64,000 nt of DNA from JALORV01 sp963712485 (GTDB lineage: Bacteria; Pseudomonadota; Gammaproteobacteria; Burkholderiales; Burkholderiaceae_F): assembly GCA_963712485.1 (NCBI GenBank), contig CAVQID010000008.1, positions 118,196 through 182,195 of the forward strand. The letters run 5' to 3'. Positions 53,128 through 63,403 of the stretch are shown here, in pieces. The position numbers and the translations under genes are program-made. Each line of letters starts with the position of its first letter. Position 1 is the stretch's first letter. A model generated the notes under the pieces. That model saw only the letters and a program-made list of their open reading frames with translations. It had not been told where the DNA came from and did not search any database.

Positions 53128-53240
53128 GTCCTTCGCGCCGCCGCGCGGCGCTCGTCGAACCCGCGCGGCTTCTCACCCACTCGTATCCGCCAAAGCAAAC
53201 GGGCCCACTGGCCCGTTCGTTTGGCGGAGAGAGTGGGATT
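53128..53240 (-). repeat. tRNA-Ser-associated repeat, copy B
   Basis: The same module as copy A, but here the tRNA end is part of the complete tRNA-Ser(GGA) gene. Read on the minus strand, it is the tRNA 3' end followed by a hairpin that can serve as its terminator and by the GC-rich tail. Confidence 0.85.
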
Positions 53241-53312
53241 CGAACCCACGATAGGCTATTAACCTATACACGCGTTCCAGGCGTGCGCCTTCAACCGCTC
53301 GGCCATCTCTCC
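53222..53312 (-). tRNA. tRNA-Ser (anticodon GGA)
   Basis: A class II tRNA of 91 nt including an encoded CCA. The acceptor stem GGAGAGA/TCTCTCC, D-arm with GCCGAGCGGTTGAAGGC, anticodon loop CTGGAAC (GGA, reading UCC/UCU), a long variable arm and the T-arm GTGGGTTCGAATCCCAC are all paired. Discriminator G fits serine. Transcribed alone from a TATAAT box 13 bases upstream and closed by the hairpin of repeat copy B. Confidence 0.97.
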
Positions 53313-53325
53313 GTCTTGGGCGCGG

Positions 53326-53331
53326 ATTATA
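53326..53331 (-). promoter_or_regulatory. -10 box of tRNA-Ser(GGA)
   Basis: A perfect TATAAT on the minus strand, 13 bases before the mature 5' end of the tRNA. The -35 position falls in the T-rich end of the symporter terminator and is not a good hexamer. Confidence 0.65.
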
Positions 53332-53348
53332 TCGGCCGCAGGGTCGGC

Positions 53349-53377
53349 AAAAAAAGCCCGCGGCGAACCGCGGGCTT
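53349..53377 (-). terminator. Rho-independent terminator after the symporter gene
   Basis: On the minus strand AAGCCCGCGG and CCGCGGGCTT pair around a TTCG loop and run into a tract of T residues. It lies 23 bases past the symporter stop and insulates it from the tRNA-Ser gene. Confidence 0.93.
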
Positions 53378-53399
53378 CGGGACAAACACTCTTCAGGGA

Positions 53400-55497
53400 T
53401 CAGGCTGCTTCAGTGCGCAGCGTGTCGCCCTTCAGGTTCGGATAGCGCACGTGCTCGACGAACTCCTGCACTTCGCGTGCGGGAGCCGGCGTCAGCGCAC
53501 TGACGACGATCAAGGTGATCAGCCCGACAGGAACACCGAACACTCCCGCCGAGATCGGCGCAATGCCCCACCACAGATCGCATTTTCGTCGTGCCGAACC
53601 ACTGGATGAACTGCGGGTACGTATGCAGCATGTAGTACAGGCAGATGCCGAGACCCGCAATCATTCCGGCAATGCATCCCCACTTGTTCGCACGCTTCCA
53701 GAACACGCCCATCACGAGTGACGGGAAGAACGCGGATGCTGCCATGGAAAATGCCGCGCCGACGAGGAACAGGATGTTGCCCGGTTTCTGCGACGTGACC
53801 CACGCCGCAAAGATAGCCACAACGAGCAGCAGGATCTTGGAGATCGTGACCCGCTTCTGTGTCGAGGCGTTCGGGTTGATCATCTTGTAGTACAGGTCGT
53901 GCGACAGCGCGTTCGCAATCGTCAGCAGCAGGCCGTCAGCGGTGGAGAGTGCTGCGGCCAGTCCGCCGGCTGCCACCAGGCCGGAGATCACGTACGGCAA
54001 GCCCGCGATTTCGGGTGTTGCCAGCACGATGATGTCGCCGCCCAGCACCATTTCCGCCAACTGGACGATGCCATCCTTGTTGACGTCCGAAATCGACATC
54101 AATGTCGGATCTATCTTCGCCCAGGCTGCGACCCAGGCCGGCAGGTTGGCGAACGAGGTTCCAACGACGTTGTTGTACACCTCGAACTTTACCAGCACCG
54201 CAAGCGCCGGGGCTGTGAAGTACAGCAGGAAGATGAAGAACAGCGACCAGAACACCGACTGGCGTGCTTCCTGCACCGAGGGGGTCGTGTAGTAGCGCAT
54301 CAGGATGTGCGGCAAGGCTGCTGTGCCGAACATCATGCAGAACGTCAACGCGAGGAAGTTGTTGCGCTTCGTCGCGCGCTCCTGCTCGCCGGCCTCGCCC
54401 GCCTTGCTGGTCGGATACGGGGTCGCGTGCGGCGCCGGCGGCGCTGACCGCGCGGCGTTGGCAGCGATCTGCGGCGTCCAGGCCTTGCGCGCGTCATCAG
54501 CCGACTGCGGATAGTCCGCGAGCGCCTTCTCGGCTGCACGGATATCGGCGACCGGAGCGTTTGCGGCTTTCAGGTCATCGACTTTCTTGGCGGCGTCGGC
54601 GCGACCGGTTTCCCATGTCGCCGGCAGCCCCTCGATGCGCTTCTTCGTTTCCGCAGCGCGGTCCGCGAAGATCTTGCGCACCTCCTGTTCCTTCGGGTCC
54701 GCCTTCAGTTTCTGCTCCAGCGCGGTCACACGCTCGAGCACCCCGCCGTAGACCATCTGGGGAATCGGAATGCCAGTGATCTTCACCGACAGCCATACCA
54801 CCGGAATCATGTAGGCAATGATCAGGATGATGTACTGCGCCACCTGCGTCCAAGTGACCGCCCTCATGCCACCGAGGAACGAGCACACCAGGATACCGGC
54901 GAGGCCCAGGAATACGCCGACAGCGAACTCCACACCCGTGAAGCGTGAGGTGATGATGCCGACGCCGTAGATCTGCGCGACCACGTAGGTGAACGAGCAC
55001 AGGATCGCCGCGAACACGCCGATGGCGCGCGGAATGTTGCCGCCGTAGCGTGCGCCGAGGAAGTCAGGGATCGTGAACTGGCCGAACTTGCGCAGGTACG
55101 GCGCGAGGAACAGCGCGACCAGCACGTAGCCGCCCGTCCAGCCAACGACGAAACCGAGGCCATCGAAGCCGGACAAGTACAGCGTGCCGGCCATGCCGAT
55201 GAACGATGCGGCCGACATCCAGTCCGCCCCGGTCGCCATGCCGTTGAACAGCGCCGGAACGCGGCGTCCTGCCACGTAGTACTCGGCAACGTCGGCGGTG
55301 CGGCTCATGATGCCGATGCCCGCATACAGCGCGATCGTGGCAAACAGGAAGACGTAGCCGATCCAGACGCGTGGCAGGCCCATCTGCTCGAGGATTGCGA
55401 GCACGATGACAAACGTGGCGAAGCCACCCGTGTACCAGGTGTAGTACTTCTTCAGCTGGTTGAAGAAGGCGCGATTCGAACTGACTGCGGCGCTCAT
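53400..55497 (-). pseudogene. Solute:sodium symporter large subunit (VC_2705/ActP-like), one frameshift
   Basis: A sodium/solute symporter with 13 expected helices, related to acetate permease ActP. The first frame (MSAAVSSNRAFFNQLKKYYTWYTGG) is intact for ~635 residues, then an extra base in AAAA at 53583-53586 shifts it. Restoring the frame gives FGTTKCDLWWGIAPISAGVFG and the C-terminus LKGDTLRTEAA. Residues ~250-374 are a long charged, Ala/Lys-rich insertion between helices, typical of this subfamily. Its 5' end overlaps the small-subunit gene (ATGA). Location near acs suggests acetate or another short organic acid as substrate. Confidence 0.87.
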
Positions 55498-55760
55498 TGT
55501 TCCGCTCCTTCCTCGACACCGTACTCGACGTCTAGCTTGCGCATGTATTTCGCGTAGTACCAGATGATGAGCACATAGATGATCAGGGATCCCTGCGCCG
55601 CCATGTAGAACGACAGCGGCCAGCCGAAGAAGTTGATTTCGGCCAGCGGGATGGCGAAGTACGCCATCACGTAAGTGACGACGAACCAGATGAAGAGGAG
55701 CACTGCGGTTATTCGCAGGTTCCTATTCCAGTATTCCTGTTGCTTAGCGGTGAGCTGCAT
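55494..55760 (-). CDS. Solute:sodium symporter small subunit (DUF4212)
   Basis: An 88-residue protein with two hydrophobic helices, about residues 15-37 and 48-68, and the DUF4212 signature (YWNRNLRITAVLLFIWFVVTY, FFGWPLSFYMAAQGSLIIYV, YYAKYMRKLD). It is the obligatory small partner of VC_2705-type symporters. Its stop overlaps the ATG of the large subunit, so the two are coupled. The frame is intact. Confidence 0.93.
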   Translation of the reverse strand: MQLTAKQQEYWNRNLRITAVLLFIWFVVTYVMAYFAIPLAEINFFGWPLSFYMAAQGSLIIYVLIIWYYAKYMRKLDVEYGVEEGAEQ

Positions 55761-55794
55761 ATTCTCTCCTTGTGTTTGTCTCCGTCTCCTTCGA

Positions 55795-56436
55795 TCAGGT
55801 GGCTTCCGCGGCGGTCTCCTCCTTGGCTTGAGATTCTTCGGTTATCGGCTGAAACGCCCGCGGCACCGTGCGCTCGAGATCACGCTTCAATGTCGCGGAA
55901 TACTTGGGTTCGAAACCAGAGAGCTGCCGGTGGATTTCCCAGGCCTCGTCGCTGCGACCGAGGTGGTGATAGGTCATGCCGAGCTGGTAGTAGCCGTAGG
56001 GACTGTACGGCTGCAGCTTGACGGTCCGCTTGAACGCCTCGACCGCCTCGGCCAGGCGGCCGTCGCGAACCAGCACCAGCCCGAGGCCGTACCAGGCGCG
56101 ATCCAGCGATGGCCGCAATTCGACTGCGCGCCTGAACGCGCCTTCGGCGGGACCGAGTCGGTCCGCCTGGTCGTGCAGGTAGCCAAGATTGAACCAGGCG
56201 TCGGCACTGTTCGGGTTCACCTCGACCAGGTGCTCGAACGCCTTGACCGCCGATGCCTTGTCGCCCGCATCGGCGTAGAGGTTGCCGAGCGCCACCAGCG
56301 CGGACTCGTTGCGCGGGTCGATCGCGAGAAGGCCCTCGTACGCGTCGATCGCCTGCGGGTAGCGCCTGAAAAGGATGGCTGTGTCCGCGCGCCGCCTCAG
56401 CCACCACTTGGAAACCGCAGCGGACACGCCGTTCAC
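55795..56436 (-). CDS. TPR-repeat protein
   Basis: A 213-residue cytoplasmic protein built of about five tetratricopeptide repeats, e.g. ALGNLYADAGDKASAVKAFEHLVEVNP, AWFNLGYLHDQADRLGPAEGAF and AWYGLGLVLVRDGRLAEAVEAF. Acidic Ala/Glu-rich C-terminus. The GTG start overlaps the stop of the upstream gene (GTGA) and has GGGGAG six bases before it, which decides the start. It lies between a small membrane protein and the symporter and probably belongs to their transcription unit. Partner unknown. Confidence 0.85.
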   Translation of the reverse strand: MNGVSAAVSKWWLRRRADTAILFRRYPQAIDAYEGLLAIDPRNESALVALGNLYADAGDKASAVKAFEHLVEVNPNSADAWFNLGYLHDQADRLGPAEGAFRRAVELRPSLDRAWYGLGLVLVRDGRLAEAVEAFKRTVKLQPYSPYGYYQLGMTYHHLGRSDEAWEIHRQLSGFEPKYSATLKRDLERTVPRAFQPITEESQAKEETAAEAT

Positions 56437-56777
56437 TTGCTGCTCCCCGGTGGGTTTTGCGACCAGGCCGCAACCCACTTCTCGCACCCGGCCTGCGACA
56501 GGTCGGCCTGGCACGAAGCGCGGTGCTCGAAGCCGAGCCAGAAGTAGGCGATGAGCGTCACCATGAACGCGGCGATAGGAATATGTTGATCAAGTACGAC
56601 CTTGGGCGTTACCCACCGAACGAGCTTCACGACCGGACTCGCGATCGTCTCGAACAGTCGGTAGACGATGTTCTGCCGGCGCCGCGGCCAATTGAAGGCG
56701 CCGACGAGCAGTTGGCCGAGCAGCGCCAGGCCGGCGACCATGAAGAGCGTTTGTGCGAGCAACAATGCAAACGCCAT
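56433..56777 (-). CDS. Small membrane protein (YggT-like appearance)
   Basis: A 114-residue protein with hydrophobic segments at about residues 2-22 and 67-83. RRQNIVYRLFETIASPVVKLVRWVTPKVVLDQHIPIAAFMV resembles the YggT pattern, but the match is partial. Two cysteines lie in the C-terminal tail. The ATG was chosen at MAFALLLAQ; the frame is open upstream without resemblance. Its stop overlaps the GTG of the TPR gene. Function unknown. Confidence 0.7.
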   Translation of the reverse strand: MAFALLLAQTLFMVAGLALLGQLLVGAFNWPRRRQNIVYRLFETIASPVVKLVRWVTPKVVLDQHIPIAAFMVTLIAYFWLGFEHRASCQADLSQAGCEKWVAAWSQNPPGSSK

Positions 56778-56978
56778 CGCGTTTGTCTCCAGAGATGCAC
56801 CAGGGTGTCCGCATCGAGGCTCCGTAGAAACGGTCATCGAGTCAAATACCTGCGCTGCTGATCCTCGAGGCGCTTTCCGGAGGGGCAAGCCACGCCTGCC
56901 CCGCCGGGTGTGCCTTCTTTTGCCAAACTCAGGCCCGTACTGCCCGCCTGCCTGTCTCCAACAACCTCAACACCCTGC

Positions 56979-58961
<1,983 letters not shown>

Positions 58962-59203
58962 GTCTCCCGTCTCCGCGGCGCGTGTCTTGTTCTTCTTCTG
59001 TCGTGGCCATCTGGGACCACCCGCGCGGACGGTAGGTAGTTGCGCTTACACGACCCTGACAGCGAGCCAAAATCGGTGCTGCGGCGCACTAAACCGCGGA
59101 AACCGGAAGGAAAGTCCCAGAGTGGGTAGGAGACGCAAGTGTCTGGAGAGACACCGGTTCCATGCGGCGCTGGCCAACAACTCGGCCCTGGCGGACTGTT
59201 TCG

Positions 59204-59223
59204 TTGGCGGAGAGGGTGGGATT
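59204..59223 (-). repeat. Duplicated 3' end of tRNA-Ser(CGA)
   Basis: These 20 bases equal the last part of the tRNA-Ser gene at 59381 (from its T-loop through CCA) and break off at the same T-loop position as the fragment in repeat copy A. They lie 178 bp from the true tRNA end. Confidence 0.8.
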
Positions 59224-59286
59224 GCTCGGCAGCAGAGCTGCCTCGTCCTCGGCTGGCGCCTCGGACCACCGTCGCTACGCTCCGGT

Positions 59287-59471
<185 letters not shown>

Positions 59472-59587
59472 ACACTTCAATCAGCGTCGCTTTCGGTGGC
59501 ACCGAAGCATGCTGCGCCAGGCGCATTGGTTCCGGCATCACGCTCGCAAGCTCGCATGAGCCTTCACCGAATCCGACCAAGCCGGCT

Positions 59588-59610
59588 TTCGACCACTCTG
59601 CCACCTCTCC
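59588..59610 (-). pseudogene. Truncated 5' fragment of a tRNA-Ser gene
   Basis: The first 23 bases of tRNA-Ser(CGA), acceptor strand and start of the D-arm, recur exactly here, 139 bp upstream of the real gene, and then diverge into AAGCCGGCTT. The only TATAAT box of the locus lies just before this fragment, so transcription probably starts here and reads through to the full tRNA. Confidence 0.8.
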
Positions 59611-59640
59611 GGCGTCGGTCGTCACTGAAGTGAGCCGCGG

Positions 59641-59646
59641 ATTATA
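59641..59646 (-). promoter_or_regulatory. Possible -10 box for the tRNA-Ser(CGA) locus
   Basis: A perfect TATAAT on the minus strand in the 50 bp between the serS stop and the truncated tRNA fragment, in the same CCGCG context as the box before tRNA-Ser(GGA). No clear -35 hexamer. Confidence 0.55.
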
Positions 59647-59660
59647 TCCGCGCGTGCACG

Positions 59661-60950
59661 TCAGACCGGCTTCAGGACCTCCAGCCCTGGCATGTACCGA
59701 CGCAGCACCTCCGGCACCTTCACGCTGCCATCGGCCTGCTGGTAGTTCTCGAGGACGGCCACGAGGGTGCGACCGACCGCGAGTCCCGAGCCATTCAGCG
59801 TATGCACCAGTTCGGTCTTGCCCTCCGAGTTCTTGAAACGCGTCTGCATCCTGCGCGCCTGGAAAGCTTCGCAGTTGGAAACCGATGAGATCTCGCGATA
59901 CGCACTCTGGCCGGGCAACCAGACTTCGAGGTCATACGTCTTGGCTGCACCAAACCCCATGTCTCCGGTGCACAGCGCCACGACGCGATACGGCAAGTCG
60001 AGTTTCTGCAGTATGGCTTCGGCGTGCCCGACCATCTGCTCGAGCGCCTCGTAGGACTTCCCGGGATGCGTGATCTGCACCATCTCGACCTTGTCGAACT
60101 GGTGCTGTCGGATCATGCCCCGCGTGTCCTTGCCGTAGCTCCCCGCCTCGGAGCGGAAACACGGCGTGTGCGCCGTGAGCCGAATCGGCAGTTCGGCTTC
60201 CCGCAACATTTCACCGCGCACGGTGTTCGTCAGCGAAATCTCGGACGTCGAGATCAGGTAGAGCTCTTCCTTGTCCTCGCCGCCGCCCTTGGTCACCCAG
60301 AACATGTCGTCGCGGAACTTGGGCAGCTGCCCGGTGCCAAGCAACGTGTCGCGGTTGACGATGTACGGCGTGTAGCACTCGGTATAGCCGTGTTCGCCGG
60401 TCTGCGTGTCGAGCATGAACTGCGCGAGCGCACGATGGAGCCGCGCGACCGGACCCTTCAACAACGCGAAACGCGAGCCGGAGATCTTCGCTGCCGTTTC
60501 GAAGTCGAGGCCCAGGCGCGCGCCGACATCAACATGATCGCGCGGCGCGAAGTCGAAGGCGCGCGGAGCGCCCCAGCGCCGCACTTCGAGGTTGTCATCG
60601 GCGCTCGATCCTCGGGGTACCGAGTCGTGAGGAAGGTTCGGCACGTCAAGCAGCAGCTCATGCAGCCGCGCCTGGATATCGCCAAGACGAACTTCCTGGT
60701 CCTTGACCTCGCCAGGAATCGCACCGGCTTCCGCCATCACGGCGCTCGCATCGTCCCCGCGCGACTTGAGTGCTCCGATCTGCTTCGACAGGGCGTTGCG
60801 ACGCGCCTGCAGTTCCTCGGTGCGCACCTGAACCGACTTGCGCTCCGCCTCGAGCGCGTTGAACCCCTCGATGTCGAACTCGTAACCTTTGGCCCGAAGC
60901 CGCTCTGCGACGGCGCCGACGTCCTTGCGCAACGCATTGATGTCCAGCAT
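59661..60950 (-). CDS. serS: Seryl-tRNA synthetase
   Basis: A 429-residue class II synthetase that charges tRNA-Ser (and tRNA-Sec). The N-terminal coiled-coil arm (residues ~30-100), which grips the long variable arm of tRNA-Ser, precedes a catalytic core with motif 2 FRSEAGSYGKDTRGMIRQHQF (first 20 residues diagnostic) and motif 3 GSGLAVGRTLVAVLEN. Start MLDINALRKD is the family norm. Gene order rarA-serS-tRNA-Ser is conserved in betaproteobacteria. Confidence 0.97.
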   Translation of the reverse strand: MLDINALRKDVGAVAERLRAKGYEFDIEGFNALEAERKSVQVRTEELQARRNALSKQIGALKSRGDDASAVMAEAGAIPGEVKDQEVRLGDIQARLHELLLDVPNLPHDSVPRGSSADDNLEVRRWGAPRAFDFAPRDHVDVGARLGLDFETAAKISGSRFALLKGPVARLHRALAQFMLDTQTGEHGYTECYTPYIVNRDTLLGTGQLPKFRDDMFWVTKGGGEDKEELYLISTSEISLTNTVRGEMLREAELPIRLTAHTPCFRSEAGSYGKDTRGMIRQHQFDKVEMVQITHPGKSYEALEQMVGHAEAILQKLDLPYRVVALCTGDMGFGAAKTYDLEVWLPGQSAYREISSVSNCEAFQARRMQTRFKNSEGKTELVHTLNGSGLAVGRTLVAVLENYQQADGSVKVPEVLRRYMPGLEVLKPV

Positions 60951-61181
60951 GGCTGTTCCTGAAATCGTGTCGGCGATACCGACGTCTTGGTTTTTCTTCG
61001 CGAGCCGCGCGGTCGCGCGGCATGAAGGTCAGCCGCGGCAGCGGCGACGGGTCGGCGAGCTGGATCGACTGGGAGGAAAGGTGCGCGGGCGCATGCCCGC
61101 ATTTTCTACGACGGTGCCGACGTGCGCAACTCCGCCCCGAAGTCGCCGTCCGATCCACGTGCGCGACGCGGCGCTATGACA

Positions 61182-62498
61182 TCAACTAGCGTCGGGTTCA
61201 CCGGACGTGGCATCCCGATTGCGCAGCCGTGCCAGCCGCTCGCGAATGCGGGCCTCGATGCCCTGCTCCTTGGGCTCGTAGAACTGCGGCGGCGTCAGGC
61301 CATCGGGGAAGTAACGTTCTCCCGCGGCATAGGCCTCGGGTTCGTCATGCGCATAGCGGTAGCCGGCGCCATAGCCGAGATCCTTCATCAGGCGCGTTGG
61401 CGCATTGCGCAGGTGCATCGGTACCGGTCGTGACGCGTCGTTCTGCACGAACGCCCGCGCGGCGTTGTAGGCGACGTAGACGGCGTTGGACTTCGGCGCA
61501 ACCGCCAGATAGACGATCGCCTGCGCAATCGCCAGTTCGCCCTCGGGCGAGCCGAGCCGCTCAAACGTTTCGGCGGCGGCCAGTGCGATTTCGAGTCCCC
61601 TGGGGTCGGCAAGGCCGATATCCTCGACCGCCATGCGCACGACGCGTCGGGCGATATAGCGGGGATCGGCACCGCCGTCGAGCATGCGCGTCATCCAGTA
61701 AAGCGACGCGTCCGGGTCCGAGCCACGCACCGACTTGTGCAGTGCTGAAATCTGGTCATAGAAATTTTCACCGCCTTTGTCGAAGCGCCGCAGGGTTGCA
61801 GGCAGTGCCGCTCGCAGGAAGGCGGCATCGATGGCCGACGCGCCCTTGTCGCGCGCCGCAGTCGACACGACCTCCAGCGCATTCAGCAGTCGACGCGCAT
61901 CGCCATCGGCAAGATCGATCAGCATGCGGCGCGCAACCGGTTCGATGGCCAGGCCGCCGAGCGGTCCGGCGGTGGCGCGCGCCATCAGCGTCTCGAGCTC
62001 ATCGGCATTGAGCGGCTCCAGCACGTAGACCGCGGCGCGCGACAGCAGCGCACCGACCACCTCGAACGACGGGTTCTCCGTGGTCGCACCGACGAAGACG
62101 AACAGCCCCGATTCGACGTGCGGCAGGAATGCGTCCTGCTGCGCCTTGTTGAAGCGATGCACTTCGTCAACGAAGACCACGGTGGGCCGACCGCTGCGGG
62201 CGCGGGTTGCCGTGGCGCGCTCGACCGCATCGCGAATGTCCTTCACGCCACCCAGCACCGCCGAAATCGCGATGAAGTCGAGCGCGAACGCATCGGCCAT
62301 CAGGCGCGCCAGCGTGGTCTTGCCGACTCCCGGCGGACCCCACAGGATCATCGAGTGCGGTCGTGCCGACTCGAAGGCGACACGCAGCGGCTTGCCGGCT
62401 CCCAGAAGATGCGACTGCCCCACCACCTCGTCAATCGAGGTCGGTCGCATGCGCTCGGCCAGTGGAGCGCTGGTGTCGGTGGCGAAAAGATCTTCCAT
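61182..62498 (-). CDS. rarA: Replication-associated recombination protein A
   Basis: A 438-residue AAA+ ATPase acting at stalled replication forks (MgsA/RarA family). Walker A GPPGVGKTT at residues 54-62, Walker B VFVDEVHRF, sensor GATTENPSFEV, and the C-terminal DRGGENFYDQISALHKSVRGSD-like tetramerisation region (KGGENFYDQISALHKS) are present. Start MEDLFATDT is normal. It follows lolA in relatives; here an FKBP gene on the other strand lies between. Confidence 0.95.
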   Translation of the reverse strand: MEDLFATDTSAPLAERMRPTSIDEVVGQSHLLGAGKPLRVAFESARPHSMILWGPPGVGKTTLARLMADAFALDFIAISAVLGGVKDIRDAVERATATRARSGRPTVVFVDEVHRFNKAQQDAFLPHVESGLFVFVGATTENPSFEVVGALLSRAAVYVLEPLNADELETLMARATAGPLGGLAIEPVARRMLIDLADGDARRLLNALEVVSTAARDKGASAIDAAFLRAALPATLRRFDKGGENFYDQISALHKSVRGSDPDASLYWMTRMLDGGADPRYIARRVVRMAVEDIGLADPRGLEIALAAAETFERLGSPEGELAIAQAIVYLAVAPKSNAVYVAYNAARAFVQNDASRPVPMHLRNAPTRLMKDLGYGAGYRYAHDEPEAYAAGERYFPDGLTPPQFYEPKEQGIEARIRERLARLRNRDATSGEPDAS

Positions 62499-62585
62499 GT
62501 TTGGGCTCTAGGTCAAGACAGGCTAGCATCGCGCCCGCCGCCCAGCGAGCACGACGACGGGCTTTACGCAGCGAAGGATGAAATG

Positions 62586-63011
62586 ATGAAGAAGTGGGTA
62601 CTGATGGCACTGATCGCAAGCCCGATCGCCTGGGCGCAGAACACCGTGGTTGACCAGTCCGCGGCCGAAAAAGGCGCGGTCAAGACCGATTCGGGCATGG
62701 TGTATCGCTCGCTCAAGGACGGCACCGGCGCGAGCCCCAAGGAAACGGAGGTCGTGCGGGTCCACTACCGGGGTACGCTGCCCGACGGCAAGGAGTTCGA
62801 CAGCTCGATCGCGCGCGGCCAGCCGGCCGAGTTCCCGCTGAATCGCGTGATCAAGTGCTGGACCGAAGGCGTGCAGAGGATGAAGGTCGGCGGCAAGGCC
62901 AAACTCACGTGCCCGCCCGGCCTCGCCTATGGTGAGCGCGGCACGCCCGGCGGCCCGATCCCGCCGAACGCCACGTTGATCTTCGAAGTCGAGCTGCTGG
63001 GAGTGAAGTAG
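62586..63011 (+). CDS. Exported FKBP-type peptidyl-prolyl isomerase
   Basis: A 141-residue protein with a short signal peptide (MKKWVLMALIASPIAWA-Q) and a single FKBP domain: VVRVHYRGTLPDGKEFDSS, FPLNRVIKCWTEGVQRMKVG, PPGLAYGERG and IPPNATLIFEVELL are the binding-pocket segments. It catalyses proline isomerisation of periplasmic clients. Two adjacent ATG codons are possible; the second has the better spacing from AAGGA. It is divergent from rarA and lies inside the otherwise conserved lolA-rarA pair. Confidence 0.93.
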   Translation: MKKWVLMALIASPIAWAQNTVVDQSAAEKGAVKTDSGMVYRSLKDGTGASPKETEVVRVHYRGTLPDGKEFDSSIARGQPAEFPLNRVIKCWTEGVQRMKVGGKAKLTCPPGLAYGERGTPGGPIPPNATLIFEVELLGVK

Positions 63012-63094
63012 CGCCTCGGGTGTACGCGATCGGCTGCGCCGATCGCACGTGCACCCTCGGCGGAAGCGCTCGCTGCGCTCGCACTTTGTTTGTG

Positions 63095-63316
63095 TCGGCT
63101 CCGCTCCGGAGCGGCCGCGCGCGCCGCCGACTTACAACTACACGACACTCTCCCTATCCCTCTCGCCGGGCGAGAGGGAATCGTGCACCCCTCCCTCTCC
63201 CTCCCCTCCAGGAGGGGAGGGCAATGACAAAACAACTGCCGGCTCGGTGCATCGAGGGGTGGGGCGTGCGCCTCGGTTCTTCGGCGGAGCGCGCGGCCGC
63301 TCCGGAGCGCAGCCGA
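63095..63316. repeat. 222-bp element with 36-bp terminal inverted repeats
   Basis: The ends, 63095-63130 and 63281-63316, are inverted repeats matching at 34 of 36 bases (TCGGCT-CGCTCCGGAGCGG core). Between them lie two more palindromes: CCCTCTCGCC/GGCGAGAGGG near 63158-63177 and CCCTCCCCTCC/GGAGGGGAGGG near 63208-63231. No convincing gene is present in 63012-63403. The layout resembles a MITE or a REP-type repeat cluster between the FKBP and lolA genes. Confidence 0.75.
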
Positions 63317-63403
63317 CTAACTAGTGTTGAGCGGTTTGCGCAATGCGCGAACCGTAATCGCCGCGAGCTCACGTGCGCCCGCAGGGCGCGTAAGTGAGCG
63401 GCG

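Noticed and set aside
52985..53262. Open frames across the tRNA-Ser repeats that end in peptides such as ERVGFEPT or GGEGGIRTHG.
   Set aside because: These are the well-known spurious translations of tRNA-Ser 3' ends.
63130..63240. Possible CRISPR array in the CT-rich repeats before lolA.
   Set aside because: Only palindromic, unequal repeats without regular spacers; fits REP/MITE structure instead.
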